In this document: piece after piece, positions 41,969 through 52,149 of the stretch
Position numbering within the stretch: the stretch's first letter is position 1
Layout of the letters: every line of letters starts with the position of its first letter
Source: Allochromatium palmeri
GTDB taxonomy: Bacteria; Pseudomonadota; Gammaproteobacteria; Chromatiales; Chromatiaceae
DNA length: 64,000 bases
Assembly: GCF_009720725.1 (NCBI RefSeq)
Contig: NZ_WNKT01000017.1
Coordinates: 1-64,000, forward strand
Direction of reading: 5' to 3'
Program-made: the position numbers and the translations under genes
Notes under the pieces: model-generated
What the model saw: only the letters and a program-made list of their open reading frames with translations
Told to the model about the DNA's origin: nothing
The model's database searches: none

Positions 41969-42251
41969 GTCCTGCCCTCAAATCCATGGCACCCGAGTGC
42001 TCGTCTCGGTTGCATCGAACCCCTATGCTCGGCCGCTCCAGGACTCGTGACTCTGTCCTAGCGGCACGTCAGTACATTCGAGCCCGAGTCTAAGCATTTC
42101 AATGTTTGCGTACTGTGAAATAGTACCGATTTTCGAAATTTCGACCGGATCGCTTGCAGACAGGCGCAAACCTGAGCCCGAAGCCGATGGCTGGAAGAGG
42201 AGGCGGGAACCCGCGGAGAGGAAGACGGAGACGGTACGGCGCGACCGGGAG

Positions 42252-42662
42252 CTAGAGATAACGGCGCCAGTGCTCAGGGCGCTCGTCGCGGCAGCCGTGC
42301 TCGATCAGCGCATAGCGCTTGGCAAACAGCTTCTGGGTCGAGTTGAGCTCGTCGAGCGCGAGGCCGCTGTTGGCGCGGACGGTCTCCTCGGTGTAGTGGT
42401 GCAGGGCGCGGCGCAGACGGTTGAAGAGGCCGGTATCGAGGTGCAGGCCCAGTTCGCTCAAGGCATCCTCGATCTCGATCAAGGTGGTCTTGAGAACGTC
42501 GTAGCGGACATGCAACAGGAACGGCGAGGCCGGTTCGGCATGGAGGATGCCGTCCACCTCGATCAAAAACAGCGCCGCCGTTCGCGCTTGATGCGGATTC
42601 GGGTGAATCCGATGAAACACGATCTCGCGATGCTTGATGCGCTCGTCGTCGTCGATGTCCAT
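42252..42662 (-). CDS. Conserved hypothetical protein
   Basis: This 136-residue soluble protein (MDIDDDERIKHREIVFHRIHP...) has alternating strand-helix pattern (AALFLIEVDGIL, FLLHVRYDVLKTTLIEIEDALSELG) and a helical C-terminus ending EHWRRYL. I recognise no named domain. It diverges from the acyltransferase gene across 81 bases. Start ATG at 42662 is the first in the frame. Confidence 0.65.
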   Translation of the reverse strand: MDIDDDERIKHREIVFHRIHPNPHQARTAALFLIEVDGILHAEPASPFLLHVRYDVLKTTLIEIEDALSELGLHLDTGLFNRLRRALHHYTEETVRANSGLALDELNSTQKLFAKRYALIEHGCRDERPEHWRRYL

Positions 42663-42743
42663 AGTGTCTTTATGCTAATACGGAACCCGAAATAATCAAG
42701 CAGTTTAAACTCTTGGCTTGGAAGATCTATATTCGCTGGGTGA

Positions 42744-43508
42744 ATGATGAAAGAAACCAATATTACGCCGGGCCTCTGGTTGCGCAGCCTGCTGTTTTTC
42801 ATCCTCTACAATCTGATGGGCATCGTGCACAGTCTGCTGAGTCTGGCATTCGCGCCCTTTCAGACACGCCTGCAACGCCATCATTTCGTCAATCACTGGA
42901 CGCGCGCGACCATGTGGCTGTTGCGTCACCTCAATGGCATCGAGATCGAGGTCGAGGGACGTGAACACCTGCCACAGGATGAGCCGGTGGTCATCATGGC
43001 CAATCATCAAAGTGAGTGGGAGACCTTCTATCTGCAACTGCTGGTCTCGCCGCAGGCTACGGTGCTCAAGCGCGAATTGCTGTGGGTGCCGTTTTTTGGC
43101 TGGGCGCTGGCCCTGCTCGAACCCATCGCCATCGATCGCGGCAAGCCGGTCAATGCGCTCAAGACCGTGTTGCGCGTGGGTACGCAGCGGCTCGATCAGG
43201 GCGTGAGCGTGGTGATCTATCCCGAGGGGACGCGCCAGCCGCCGGGGCAAGTCGGGCGCTTCAATGCCGGTGGCGCGCGTCTGGCCTGTCAGGCCGGGCG
43301 GCGCGTACTGCCCGTGGCCCACAATGCCGGCGACTGCTGGCCGGCGCGCTCGCTGCTGCGCCGACCGGGGCGCATCCGGCTGGTGATCGGCGCGCCGATG
43401 GATTGTGTGGGCGGGGTCGATGCACTCACGACGCAGGTCGAGCACTGGATTCGCGAAACAGCGACGGCGCTTATGGCCGAGACTTCGCGTGCCGAGTCGG
43501 AGCGCTGA
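42744..43508 (+). CDS. plsC: 1-acyl-glycerol-3-phosphate acyltransferase-like
   Basis: This 254-residue PlsC-type acyltransferase has an N-terminal membrane helix (LLFFILYNLMGIVHSLLSLAF), motif I ANHQSEWETF (HxxxxE instead of the common HxxxxD), motif II region IAIDRG and motif III VIYPEGTRQPPG. It would acylate lysophosphatidate at the inner membrane. It converges on prmC with three bases between stops. Confidence 0.9.
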   Translation: MMKETNITPGLWLRSLLFFILYNLMGIVHSLLSLAFAPFQTRLQRHHFVNHWTRATMWLLRHLNGIEIEVEGREHLPQDEPVVIMANHQSEWETFYLQLLVSPQATVLKRELLWVPFFGWALALLEPIAIDRGKPVNALKTVLRVGTQRLDQGVSVVIYPEGTRQPPGQVGRFNAGGARLACQAGRRVLPVAHNAGDCWPARSLLRRPGRIRLVIGAPMDCVGGVDALTTQVEHWIRETATALMAETSRAESER

Positions 43509-43511
43509 GCG

Positions 43512-44381
43512 TTATCGATAGCCGAGGGTGACGCGGTCCAGTCCGGCCAGATCCGGTTGGGTCTCGACTGCGTGCAGTCCAGCCGACGTCAGGATCTGGC
43601 GCGCCGCGGCGCCCTGATCGAAGCCATGCTCGACGGCGAGCAGTCCGCCGGGACGCAGACAGCGTCCAGCCTCAGCCGCGATGGTGCGGATGGCGTGCAG
43701 GCCATCGCCGCCGGGCGTGAGTGCTGAACGCGGCTCGAAGCGCAGATCACCCCGGTCGAGATGCGGGTCGTGTCCGGCCACATAGGGCGGGTTGCTGAGG
43801 ATGGCATCCAGGCTGTCTGGAGCCAGAGCCGCGAGCCAGTCCATCCGCAGACAGGCAATCCGCTCCAGACCCAGCGCCCAGAAATTCTCGCGCGCGACCG
43901 CCAGTGCCGGCGCCGAGCGGTCGGTCGCGATCAGCGACCAGCCGGGCCGTTCGCTCGCGACAGCCGCCGCGATCGCACCGCTGCCGGTCCCGAGATCAGC
44001 GAGCTGCCATGGGCGCCGGGCGTCGAGGCGCTCAAGCGTGATCTCGACCAACAATTCAGTTTCGGGACGGGGGATAAGTGTGTCGGGCGTGACCCGGAGT
44101 TCGAGCGTCCAGAACGCCTGCCGACCACGAATATAGGCGATCGGCTCGCCAGCCAGCCGGCGCGCGAGCAGCGCCTCGAAGGTCGCGACGGCCTCGGCGC
44201 TCGGCGCACGCTCCGGCCAGGCCAGCAGCGCGGTGCGCGTCCAGCCGGTCGCCTCGGTGAGCAATAGTTCCGCTTCCAGTCTCGGGCTTGCGTGCGGCAG
44301 AGCTTCGAGCGCGGCTGTCGCGCGGCCTAGGATGGCGTCAGTGCGAGTGTGCAACGTGCCGACTGACGCCGTCTCAGGCAT
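43512..44381 (-). CDS. prmC: Release factor glutamine methyltransferase PrmC
   Basis: This 289-residue enzyme methylates the GGQ glutamine of release factors. It has the SAM loop [16 protein letters not shown] and the substrate motif [14 protein letters not shown]-terminal helical domain about 1-80. It overlaps prfA by eight bases; prfA encodes its substrate. Confidence 0.97.
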   Translation of the reverse strand: MPETASVGTLHTRTDAILGRATAALEALPHASPRLEAELLLTEATGWTRTALLAWPERAPSAEAVATFEALLARRLAGEPIAYIRGRQAFWTLELRVTPDTLIPRPETELLVEITLERLDARRPWQLADLGTGSGAIAAAVASERPGWSLIATDRSAPALAVARENFWALGLERIACLRMDWLAALAPDSLDAILSNPPYVAGHDPHLDRGDLRFEPRSALTPGGDGLHAIRTIAAEAGRCLRPGGLLAVEHGFDQGAAARQILTSAGLHAVETQPDLAGLDRVTLGYR

Positions 44382-45453
44382 CCATCATCGCTGCCAGTTG
44401 CTCAGCGCGATATTCGCTCAGCAGCGGTTCGACGACCTGATCGAGCTGTCCGGTCATGACTTCGTCGAGCTTGTAGAGCGTGAGGTTGATGCGATGATCG
44501 GTCAGCCGGTTCTGCGGAAAATTGTAGGTGCGGATGCGCTCGGAGCGATCTCCGCTGCCGACCTGGAGCTTGCGCGACTCGGACTGCTCGCTGGCCTGCG
44601 TCTCACGCGCACCCGCCAGCAGCTTGGCATGCAGCAGCGACATCGCCTTGGCGCGGTTCTTGTGCTGCGAGCGCTCTTCCTGACACTCGACCACGATGCC
44701 GCTGGGCAGATGGGTGATGCGGATGGCCGAATCGGTCTTATTGACGTGCTGACCACCGGCCCCCGACGAGCGATAGGTATCGATGCGCAAATCATTGGAG
44801 TTGATGTCGATGGCATCGATCGACTCGGCCTCGGGCAGTACCGCAACGGTACAGGCCGAGGTGTGGATACGGCCCTGCGACTCGGTTTCCGGCACGCGCT
44901 GGACGCGATGCGCGCCCGGCTCGAACTTCAGCCGCGAATACACCCCGCTGCCGCTGACGCGGATCACGACTTCCTTGTAACCGCCGAGTTCGCCCTCGCT
45001 GGCTGAGACCTGTTCGGTGCGCCAGCCGATGAGTTCGGCGTAACGCATGTACATACGCATCAGATCACCGGCGAACAGCGCCGCCTCAGCACCGCCGGTC
45101 CCGGCGCGGATTTCGAGGAAGGCGTTGCACTGATCGTTGGGGTCCGGCGGGATGAGCCGCGTTTGCAGCTCCGGCTCCAGCGCCTCCAGCCGTTCGCGCG
45201 CGGCCTCGATCTCGTCACGGGCCAGCGCGGCCATCTCGGGATCGGCGAGCAGCTCCTCGGCCGCCGCCAGATCACGCTCCGCGTCCTGGTAGCGCCCGTA
45301 GCACTCCATCAGTGGCTGGAGCTGGGCATATTCGCGGCTGAGATCGCGAAAACGCCCCTGGTTGGACTGGGTTTCAGGTTCGGCCAGGAGCGCCATGACC
45401 TCGCTGAAGCGCTCGGCGATGCGCTCCAGCTTGGCACGAATCGACGGGGTCAT
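44374..45453 (-). CDS. prfA: Peptide chain release factor 1
   Basis: This 359-residue RF1 has the catalytic GGQ in [21 protein letters not shown] (about 230-250), the domain-3 start [16 protein letters not shown], and the anticodon-mimic region near [15 protein letters not shown]. Standard length. It reads UAA and UAG. hemA ends four bases inside its start, so hemA-prfA-prmC is one operon. Confidence 0.98.
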   Translation of the reverse strand: MTPSIRAKLERIAERFSEVMALLAEPETQSNQGRFRDLSREYAQLQPLMECYGRYQDAERDLAAAEELLADPEMAALARDEIEAARERLEALEPELQTRLIPPDPNDQCNAFLEIRAGTGGAEAALFAGDLMRMYMRYAELIGWRTEQVSASEGELGGYKEVVIRVSGSGVYSRLKFEPGAHRVQRVPETESQGRIHTSACTVAVLPEAESIDAIDINSNDLRIDTYRSSGAGGQHVNKTDSAIRITHLPSGIVVECQEERSQHKNRAKAMSLLHAKLLAGARETQASEQSESRKLQVGSGDRSERIRTYNFPQNRLTDHRINLTLYKLDEVMTGQLDQVVEPLLSEYRAEQLAAMMDA

Positions 45454-46724
45454 GAGTTGGATTGCAGCCGGTCTGGAGCCAGTTGAAACAGCTCGTTGGC
45501 TGCATCCAGGATGACGGCATCCCCATCGCGCGCGGCCTGACGCAGACGCGAGCTGGGCGCATGCAGCAGCTTGTTGGTGAGCGTGTGGGCGAGGAAGTTG
45601 AGCACCTCAGTCGGGGACTTGCCGGCGTCGAGCTGGCGCTGTGCACGCGCGAGCACCTCGTCGCGCAGTTCCTCGGAGCGCTGGCGGTAGTCCTGGATCA
45701 GACCGGCGGCATCGAGCGAACGCAACCAGGCCATGAACTCGCCGGAGTGGAAATCGATGATTTCCTCAGCCTGCACGGCCGCGGCCTGACGTGAGCGCAG
45801 ACTCTCGTCGATGACGCTCTTCAGATCGTCGACCGTATAGAGATAGACGTCGCTCAGTTCGCCGACTTCCGGCTCGATGTCGCGCGGCACCGCGATGTCG
45901 ACCATGAAGATCGGGCGATGCTTGCGCTTCTTGAGCGCGCGCTCGACCGTCCCCTTGCCGAGCACCGGCAGCGGGCTGGCCGTGGAGGCGATGACGATGT
46001 CGGCCTCGGGCAGATGGTTGGCGATCTCGGTCAACGAGATGGCGAAGCCCTCGAACTGGGCGGCGAGATCATGGGCACGCTCGACGGTGCGGTTGGCGAC
46101 GATGATGCGCCCGATACCGTTGTTATGCAGATGGCGTGCGGCCAATTCGATCGTCTCGCCGGCACCGATCAGGAGCGCGGTCTGCTTGGAGAGATCCGAG
46201 AAGATCTGGCGCGCCAGATTGACAGCCGCAAAGGCCACCGACACTGGATTGGCGCCGATCGCCGTCTCGGTGCGTACCGTCTTGGACACCGAGAAGGTAT
46301 GCTGGAACAACCGCCCCAGCAGCTTGCCGGTGGCCGAGCAGTCGTTGGCGGTCTGATAGGCTGTCTTGACCTGGCCGAGGATCTGCGGCTCGCCGAGCAC
46401 CAGCGAATCCAGTCCGCTGGAGACGCGCAGCAGATGGACGACGGCACTGCGGTCGGCATGCGCATAGAGGAAGGGATCGACCCGTTCGTGCTCGATGCCG
46501 TGGAATCCGCTCAGCCAGTGCCTTAGAGTCTCCTCAGCGCCATCCTCGATGGCGCAATAGAGTTCGGTGCGGTTGCAGGTCGAGAGGATGACCCCTTCGA
46601 GGACGCCATCGCACCCGGTCAAGTCACGCAACGCACCGGCGATGATGTCCGGACCAAAGGCCAGTCGCTCACGGATGTCGACCGGGGCGGTCTTGTGGTT
46701 GAGTCCGAGGACAAGCAGCTTCAT
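45450..46724 (-). CDS. hemA: Glutamyl-tRNA reductase
   Basis: This 424-residue enzyme performs the first step of tetrapyrrole synthesis (haem and, in phototrophs, bacteriochlorophyll). The catalytic Cys is in [14 protein letters not shown] (about 50), the NADP fold in [17 protein letters not shown], and the dimer domain at the C-terminus. Length is standard. First gene of the hemA-prfA-prmC operon, divergent from the TPR gene. Confidence 0.98.
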   Translation of the reverse strand: MKLLVLGLNHKTAPVDIRERLAFGPDIIAGALRDLTGCDGVLEGVILSTCNRTELYCAIEDGAEETLRHWLSGFHGIEHERVDPFLYAHADRSAVVHLLRVSSGLDSLVLGEPQILGQVKTAYQTANDCSATGKLLGRLFQHTFSVSKTVRTETAIGANPVSVAFAAVNLARQIFSDLSKQTALLIGAGETIELAARHLHNNGIGRIIVANRTVERAHDLAAQFEGFAISLTEIANHLPEADIVIASTASPLPVLGKGTVERALKKRKHRPIFMVDIAVPRDIEPEVGELSDVYLYTVDDLKSVIDESLRSRQAAAVQAEEIIDFHSGEFMAWLRSLDAAGLIQDYRQRSEELRDEVLARAQRQLDAGKSPTEVLNFLAHTLTNKLLHAPSSRLRQAARDGDAVILDAANELFQLAPDRLQSNS

Positions 46725-46890
46725 ATTGAATTCGTGTCGCTCTGAATAGTGATGGTGAGACGCGGCGCAATGTTACCAATTTTTTTGTCGAAATGATGCC
46801 CGCGCGGTCGCTTCAGTCCGCGCGGGCTACTTGGCTATACTTGGCTTCCCGGCCGTTCATGTCCGTTGCTCATCCTTGGGACGATTCAAC

Positions 46891-48663
46891 ATGCTTGTTC
46901 AGCGCTCTCAGTCCATCTCCATCGCGCTCAGTCTGGCTCTGTGGTTGCAGGCAGGCGCCGTTTCGGCCCTGACCGAGACCCCGGCATCCGCCGCCGCGAG
47001 TCCGCCGGTCGTCACCAAACCGGTTGCACCCCGACCAATCGCGGGGCTGACACCGGATCAGATCTATCACGTCCTGGTTGCCGAGGTCGCCGGTCGTCGG
47101 GGCGACATGTCGCTCGCCTTTACCCATTATTTCAAGGCCGCCGAGCTGACCCGCTCGCCGGCCATGGCCGAGCTGGCGGTGCGCGCGGCCATTAGCGATG
47201 ACAACGACGCGGCCGCCGGTGAGGCCATGGCGCTGTGGCTCACGCTGGCGCCGAATACGCCCGATGCCCATCAGGTCGCCGCCTTCCTGCGTATCAAGGC
47301 CGGGGATCACGAGGGCGCCTTGATCCATCTCCAGCGTCTGGTCGAGCTATCGGGGGAGGGCGGCGAGACGGCCTTTGCCAAGGCCGCTGCCATTATTGCG
47401 CGTCTACCGACCCCGGAATCACGCATCACGATGATGGAGGGGCTGGTCGAGCGTTTCCCCGAGAGCGCCGATGCCTATCAGGCGCTGGCTATGATAGCGG
47501 CCAGTGCATCGAACAACGCGGTCGCCGAGCGCGCCGCACGGCAGGCCATGGAACGACGTCCGGACTGGAGCGCCCCGCAGTTGTTCCTGGTGCGCCTGCT
47601 GCTTGCCGATGACAAAGACGCTGAGGCACGCACGCTGTTGGAAGGATTCGTTGCATCAAATCCGGGCGACCGGACGCTCAAAATGCTCTATGGCCAGCTT
47701 CTAGTCGATGAGCGTGAGTTTTCGACCGCCCGCGCCGTCTTCGAGCAGATGCTGCGCGATCATCCCAATGAGCCGGACGTGCTCTTCGCCGTCGGCATCC
47801 TCTCGCTCCAGCTCGAAGACCTGGCCGGTGCCCGGCTGCACTTCGGGCGGCTCTACGAGTCCGGACAGCGTCAGGACGAAGCGGCCTTCTATCTGGGGCA
47901 GACGGCCGAGCGGGCCGAGGATGTCGCCACCGCACTGACGTGGTATGCCAAAGTCAGCGGGACGAATGCCGACGATGCGCGCGTGCGTTTGGCCTTTCTG
48001 CGCGCCAAGCGCGGCGAGGTGGCACAGGCGCGTGAAATCCTGCAACGGATGCGCGATCAATCGGCAGACAATGCCATGGCGCTGTTCATGGTCGAGGCCG
48101 AAATCCTCGACGAAGTGGACCGACCCGATGATGCGCGAGCCGTCTACGACGAGGCGCTCGTCGCTTTTCCGGGCGACGATACGCTACTCTATGCGCGCGG
48201 CCTGCATGCCATGAAGCACGGCCAGATCGCACTGGGCGAGCGTGATCTGCGCCAGATCATCGAGGCCGATCCGGAACATGCCGATGCGCTGAATGCACTC
48301 GGCTATACGCTCGCCGACCAGACCACTCGATTCGCCGAGGCGCTCGAACTCATCGAACGCGCTCATGCGCTCAAGCCCGATGAACCGGCGATCCTCGACA
48401 GCCTGGGCTGGGTCCATTATCGTCTCGGCGATTTCGATCAGGCATTGGCCTATCTCCAGCAGGCCAACGATCAGCTCCAGGACGGCGAGATCGCTGCCCA
48501 TCTGGGCGAAGTGCTCTGGGCGCTGGGTCGACGCGCTGACGCCTGGGCGGTGTGGGACAAGGCCGTTGAGGCCGATCCGGAGCACGCCTATCTGCAAGAG
48601 GTTGTCGGGCGTCATCGGCTCTCGCGCAGCGAGTCTGAGCGCAAGGGTGCGTCCTCGGACTGA
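46891..48663 (+). CDS. Exported tetratricopeptide repeat protein
   Basis: This 590-residue protein has a signal peptide (SISIALSLALWLQAGAVSALTE) and then TPR-type helical repeats throughout, the best near the C-terminus (HADALNALGYTLADQTTRFAEALELIERAHALKPDEPAILDSLGWVHYRLGDFDQALAYLQQA). It occupies the place of the TPR protein usually found between hemA and lolB-ispE. Envelope role suspected, not shown. Confidence 0.88.
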   Translation: MLVQRSQSISIALSLALWLQAGAVSALTETPASAAASPPVVTKPVAPRPIAGLTPDQIYHVLVAEVAGRRGDMSLAFTHYFKAAELTRSPAMAELAVRAAISDDNDAAAGEAMALWLTLAPNTPDAHQVAAFLRIKAGDHEGALIHLQRLVELSGEGGETAFAKAAAIIARLPTPESRITMMEGLVERFPESADAYQALAMIAASASNNAVAERAARQAMERRPDWSAPQLFLVRLLLADDKDAEARTLLEGFVASNPGDRTLKMLYGQLLVDEREFSTARAVFEQMLRDHPNEPDVLFAVGILSLQLEDLAGARLHFGRLYESGQRQDEAAFYLGQTAERAEDVATALTWYAKVSGTNADDARVRLAFLRAKRGEVAQAREILQRMRDQSADNAMALFMVEAEILDEVDRPDDARAVYDEALVAFPGDDTLLYARGLHAMKHGQIALGERDLRQIIEADPEHADALNALGYTLADQTTRFAEALELIERAHALKPDEPAILDSLGWVHYRLGDFDQALAYLQQANDQLQDGEIAAHLGEVLWALGRRADAWAVWDKAVEADPEHAYLQEVVGRHRLSRSESERKGASSD

Positions 48664-48703
48664 ATCGCACAGTGAATCCAATCCAAGTGAGTGAACGACT
48701 GAA

Positions 48704-49558
48704 ATGACCGACCGGGATCGCGCGCGTGCCTGGCCCGCCCCAGCCAAACTGAATCTGATGCTGCGTGTCGTCGGGCGACGTCCCGACGGCTATCACGAGT
48801 TACAGACCGTCTTTCAGTTCATCGATCACAGCGACTGGCTGTGGTTCGATGTGCGCGAGGACGGCGCTGTGCGTCGTCTCGATGCGATCGCGGGCGTGGC
48901 CGAAGACGATGATCTGACGGTGCGGGCCGCGCGTGCGCTCCAGCGCGCCACCGGCTGCCGGCTCGGGGCTGACATCCGCTGTGAGAAGCACCTGCCCATG
49001 GGCGGTGGGCTGGGTGGCGGCAGCTCGGATGCCGCTACCACCCTGGTCGCCCTGAATCAACTCTGGGGCACGGGACTCGATGAGGAGGCATTGTCGGCGA
49101 TCGCGCTTCCGCTCGGGGCCGACGTGCCGGTGTTCGTGCGCGGGCGTGCGGCCTGGGGGGAGGGCGTCGGTGAGCGCCTGGAACCGGTCGAGCTGCCCGA
49201 ACCCTGGTATCTGGTCTTGGTGCCGCCCTGTTCGGTGGCGACGCGCGATGTTTTTTGTCATCCGGAATTGACACGCGACTCGCGACCCATCACACTAGCG
49301 GACTTTCTAAGCGGGGATGTCACGAACGACTGCTTGCCTGTCGTGCGGCGCGAGTATCCCGAAGTCGAATCGGCGCTCGATTGGCTCTCTGCTTGGGGTG
49401 GTGGTCGATTGACAGGCACTGGAGCCTGCGTGTTCGCCGTTTTTGACGACGAAGCGCGCGCACTGGAGGCATTCAGTCGATCACCGGCGCGAATGCAGGG
49501 TTTCGTCGCCAGAGGGCTCAATCGCTCGCCCGTGCTGGGCCGTCTGATCCAGGGCTGA
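48704..49558 (+). CDS. ispE: 4-diphosphocytidyl-2-C-methyl-D-erythritol kinase
   Basis: This 284-residue GHMP kinase of the MEP isoprenoid pathway has RAWPAPAKLNLMLRVVGRRPDGYHELQTVFQF and the ATP loop PMGGGLGGGSSDAATTL. Substrate Asp in LGADVPVFVRGRAAWGEGVGE. It is followed by tRNA-Gln and prs, the standard gammaproteobacterial order; lolB, normally just upstream, is absent. Confidence 0.97.
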   Translation: MTDRDRARAWPAPAKLNLMLRVVGRRPDGYHELQTVFQFIDHSDWLWFDVREDGAVRRLDAIAGVAEDDDLTVRAARALQRATGCRLGADIRCEKHLPMGGGLGGGSSDAATTLVALNQLWGTGLDEEALSAIALPLGADVPVFVRGRAAWGEGVGERLEPVELPEPWYLVLVPPCSVATRDVFCHPELTRDSRPITLADFLSGDVTNDCLPVVRREYPEVESALDWLSAWGGGRLTGTGACVFAVFDDEARALEAFSRSPARMQGFVARGLNRSPVLGRLIQG

Positions 49559-49601
49559 GCCATCCAGCGTCACCCGTACCGTTCACGCCTGTTATATCCT
49601 T

Positions 49602-49676
49602 TGGGGTGTCGCCAAGAGGTAAGGCACCGGGTTTTGATCCCGGCATTCCCAGGTTCGAATCCTGGCACCCCAGCCA
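49602..49676 (+). tRNA. tRNA-Gln (TTG)
   Basis: A 75-nt cloverleaf with encoded CCA: acceptor TGGGGTG/CACCCCA, anticodon loop TTTTGAT with anticodon TTG, T-arm CCAGGTTCGAATCCTGG. Located between ispE and prs. Confidence 0.98.
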
Positions 49677-49718
49677 TTTTCCGTTTTTTCTCGCATTCGC
49701 GCAGACAGGAATCCACCC

Positions 49719-50672
49719 GTGCCTGCAAGCCAACTCATGGTCTTCTCCGGGAACGCCAACCCGGGGCTGTCGGCTGAAATCACCGCTCATCTCAGTCTTC
49801 CGCTCGGCAAGGCCGTCGTCGGCCAGTTCAGCGACGGCGAGGTCATGGCCGAGATCCAGGAAAACGTCCGTGGTCGTGACGTCTTCGTGGTCCAGCCGAC
49901 CTGTGCGCCGACCAACGACAATCTGATGGAACTGCTGGTGATGATCGATGCCCTGCGCTGGGCGTCGGCCAAGCGCATCACGGCGGTCGTGCCCTATTTT
50001 GGCTATGCACGCCAGGATCGACGCCCGCGCTCGGCGCGCGTGCCGATCACGGCGCGCCTGGTGGCCAAGATGATCAGTAAGTCGGGCGCCGACCGCGTGC
50101 TGACGGTCGATCTGCATGCCGACCAGATCCAGGGCTTCTTCGATATCCCGGTCGACAACGTCTATGCCTCGCCTCTGCTGCTCGGGGATGTCTGGCGTCA
50201 GAAGCACGACGATCTCATGGTGGTCTCGCCCGATGTCGGTGGCGTGGTGCGCGCCCGTGCCCTGGCCAAGCGGCTCGATGACGCGGATCTGGCCATCATC
50301 GACAAGCGTCGGCCGCGTGCCAACGAAGCGCAGGTGATGAATATCATCGGTGACGTCACGGGGCGCTCCTGCGTGCTGGTCGACGATCTGGTCGACACGG
50401 CCGGCACCCTCTGCCGCGCCGCTGAGGCACTCAAGGATCACGGTGCGAGCAAGGTGGTGGCCTACTGCACGCATCCGGTGCTCTCGGGGCCGGCGGTCGA
50501 CAACATCTCCGGCTCGGTGCTCGACGAACTGGTGGTCACCAATACCATTCCCTTGACCGAACAGGCACGGGCCTGCGGCAAGATCCGGCAAGTGAGCATT
50601 GGCGAACTGTTGGCTGAGACCATGCGTCGCGTCTCGAACGAAGAGTCGGTCAGTTCGCTGTTCGTCGATTGA
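49719..50672 (+). CDS. prs: Ribose-phosphate pyrophosphokinase
   Basis: This 317-residue PRPP synthase starts with GTG ([17 protein letters not shown]). It shows [35 protein letters not shown] (metal/ATP) and the PRPP loop [20 protein letters not shown]. It makes PRPP from ribose 5-phosphate and ATP for nucleotide and amino acid synthesis. Confidence 0.98.
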   Translation: MPASQLMVFSGNANPGLSAEITAHLSLPLGKAVVGQFSDGEVMAEIQENVRGRDVFVVQPTCAPTNDNLMELLVMIDALRWASAKRITAVVPYFGYARQDRRPRSARVPITARLVAKMISKSGADRVLTVDLHADQIQGFFDIPVDNVYASPLLLGDVWRQKHDDLMVVSPDVGGVVRARALAKRLDDADLAIIDKRRPRANEAQVMNIIGDVTGRSCVLVDDLVDTAGTLCRAAEALKDHGASKVVAYCTHPVLSGPAVDNISGSVLDELVVTNTIPLTEQARACGKIRQVSIGELLAETMRRVSNEESVSSLFVD

Positions 50673-50786
50673 CCGGCCAGGCTAGACCCGGCGGGCCGTC
50701 CTGGTCCGCCGCCAGAGCGCCGGGATCCTGGTCGCGGGATTCCGGCGTATTCGTTTATCGTCATCCTGAATGAGTGGAGAACGCCA

Positions 50787-51398
50787 ATGAGCGTGAGTTT
50801 CGAAGTCAATGCACAGCCGCGCACGGGCGCCGGGAAGGGTGCGAGCCGCCGCCTGCGTCGTACGGGGCTGGTTCCGGCCATCGTCTATGGTGCGCACCAG
50901 GATCCTGAGATGGTGACGGTGTCGCACAACGAGCTGCTCAAGCATCTGGAGCATGAAGCCTTCTATTCGCATGTGCTCGATCTCAAGATCGGCGAGGCGA
51001 TGACCCGGGTCGTGCTCAAGGACTTGCAGCGCCATCCGGCCAAGCCCTTCGTCCTGCATGTCGATTTCATGCGCGTCTCGCAGGACGAGAAGATCAAGAT
51101 GATGGTGCCGCTGCACTTCCTCAACGAGGACTCCTGCAAGGGCGTCAAGCTCGGCGGTGTGGTTGCTCACACCCTCACCGAGCTGGAAATCGTCTGTCTG
51201 CCCAAGGATCTGCCCGAGTTCATCGCCATCGATATGGCTGAGCTGGAAATCGGCTCGGTCGTGCATCTGTCCGAGGTCGCGCTGCCCGAGGGCGTGGCTC
51301 TGGCGCATACGCCCGAGCAGGACGAGCCTGTGGTCGCAATCCACGGCGCGCGCACGGGCGGCGAGGATGACGGCGAGGGCGAGGAAACCGCTGCCTGA
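50787..51398 (+). CDS. rplY: Ribosomal protein bL25, Ctc form
   Basis: This 203-residue long-form L25 has the 5S-rRNA-binding N-terminal domain (QPRTGAGKGASRRLRRTGLVPAIVYGAHQDP) and the C-terminal CTC domain (about 95-190), with an acidic tail GGEDDGEGEETAA. It lies between prs and pth as usual. Confidence 0.97.
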   Translation: MSVSFEVNAQPRTGAGKGASRRLRRTGLVPAIVYGAHQDPEMVTVSHNELLKHLEHEAFYSHVLDLKIGEAMTRVVLKDLQRHPAKPFVLHVDFMRVSQDEKIKMMVPLHFLNEDSCKGVKLGGVVAHTLTELEIVCLPKDLPEFIAIDMAELEIGSVVHLSEVALPEGVALAHTPEQDEPVVAIHGARTGGEDDGEGEETAA

Positions 51399-51476
51399 TG
51401 GCGTGGTGTTTCCATCCAGGCTCCCAGGCTGCGGCCTGGGGGTCGAACGTCGTATCCCTGAGTTCGATCGAGCACC

Positions 51477-52061
51477 ATGGCTGAGGCGGGCATTCAACTG
51501 ATCGTGGGTCTGGGCAATCCAGGCGCCCAATACGAGGCGACGCGCCACAATGTCGGCTTCTGGTGGGTCGAGGCCATTGCCAATGCCCAGCATGAATCCT
51601 TTCGCGCCGAGCCGAAATTTCTCGGTGAGCTGGCGCGCGTGCGTATCGCCGGCCAGGATGTGCGTCTGCTCAAGCCGTCCACCTACATGAATCGCAGTGG
51701 CCAGTCCGTCGTGGCTGTGGCACGTTATTTCGATATCCCCCCTGAGCGCATCCTGATCGCCCACGACGAACTCGACCTGCCGGTCGGCGTGGCGCGCATC
51801 AAGCAGGGCGGGGGACATGCCGGTCACAATGGCCTGCGCGACAGCATTGCGGCGCTTGGCGCGCGTGAATTCTGGCGTCTGCGCATCGGCATCGCTCATC
51901 CGGGTGATCGGACCCTGGTCACGGGCTATGTCCTGGGCCGTCCTTCGCGCGATGACGAGTCGCGTATCCGCGAATCGCTCGATGACGCCGAGCGTCGGCT
52001 GCCCGAGCTTGTCGAGGGGCAATTCCAGATGGCCATGAATCGACTCCACGGCCAGGGCTGA
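51477..52061 (+). CDS. pth: Peptidyl-tRNA hydrolase
   Basis: This 194-residue enzyme recycles peptidyl-tRNA. It has LIVGLGNPGAQYEATRHNVGFWWVE (catalytic His about 23), LLKPSTYMNRSG, AHDELDLPVG and GGGHAGHNGLRD. Standard length. An upstream GC-rich 78-base gap separates it from rplY. Confidence 0.98.
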   Translation: MAEAGIQLIVGLGNPGAQYEATRHNVGFWWVEAIANAQHESFRAEPKFLGELARVRIAGQDVRLLKPSTYMNRSGQSVVAVARYFDIPPERILIAHDELDLPVGVARIKQGGGHAGHNGLRDSIAALGAREFWRLRIGIAHPGDRTLVTGYVLGRPSRDDESRIRESLDDAERRLPELVEGQFQMAMNRLHGQG

Positions 52062-52104
52062 GTACGCTCAGCGTCAGAAGAAGCGCCATCCTTGGGTTGT
52101 GAGT

Positions 52105-52135
52105 GGCCCGCTGGAGCCAACCAGGCGGGCCTCCT
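52105..52135. terminator. Hairpin between convergent pth and fadL-like gene
   Basis: GGCCCGCTGG (52105-52114) pairs with CCAGGCGGGCC (52121-52131) with one bulge, followed by TCCTTC. Likely a bidirectional terminator. Confidence 0.6.
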
Positions 52136-52149
52136 TCAGACGCTAGGCG

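Noticed and set aside
50682-52049. 455-codon frame opposite rplY and pth
   Set aside because: Antisense shadow of two clear core genes.
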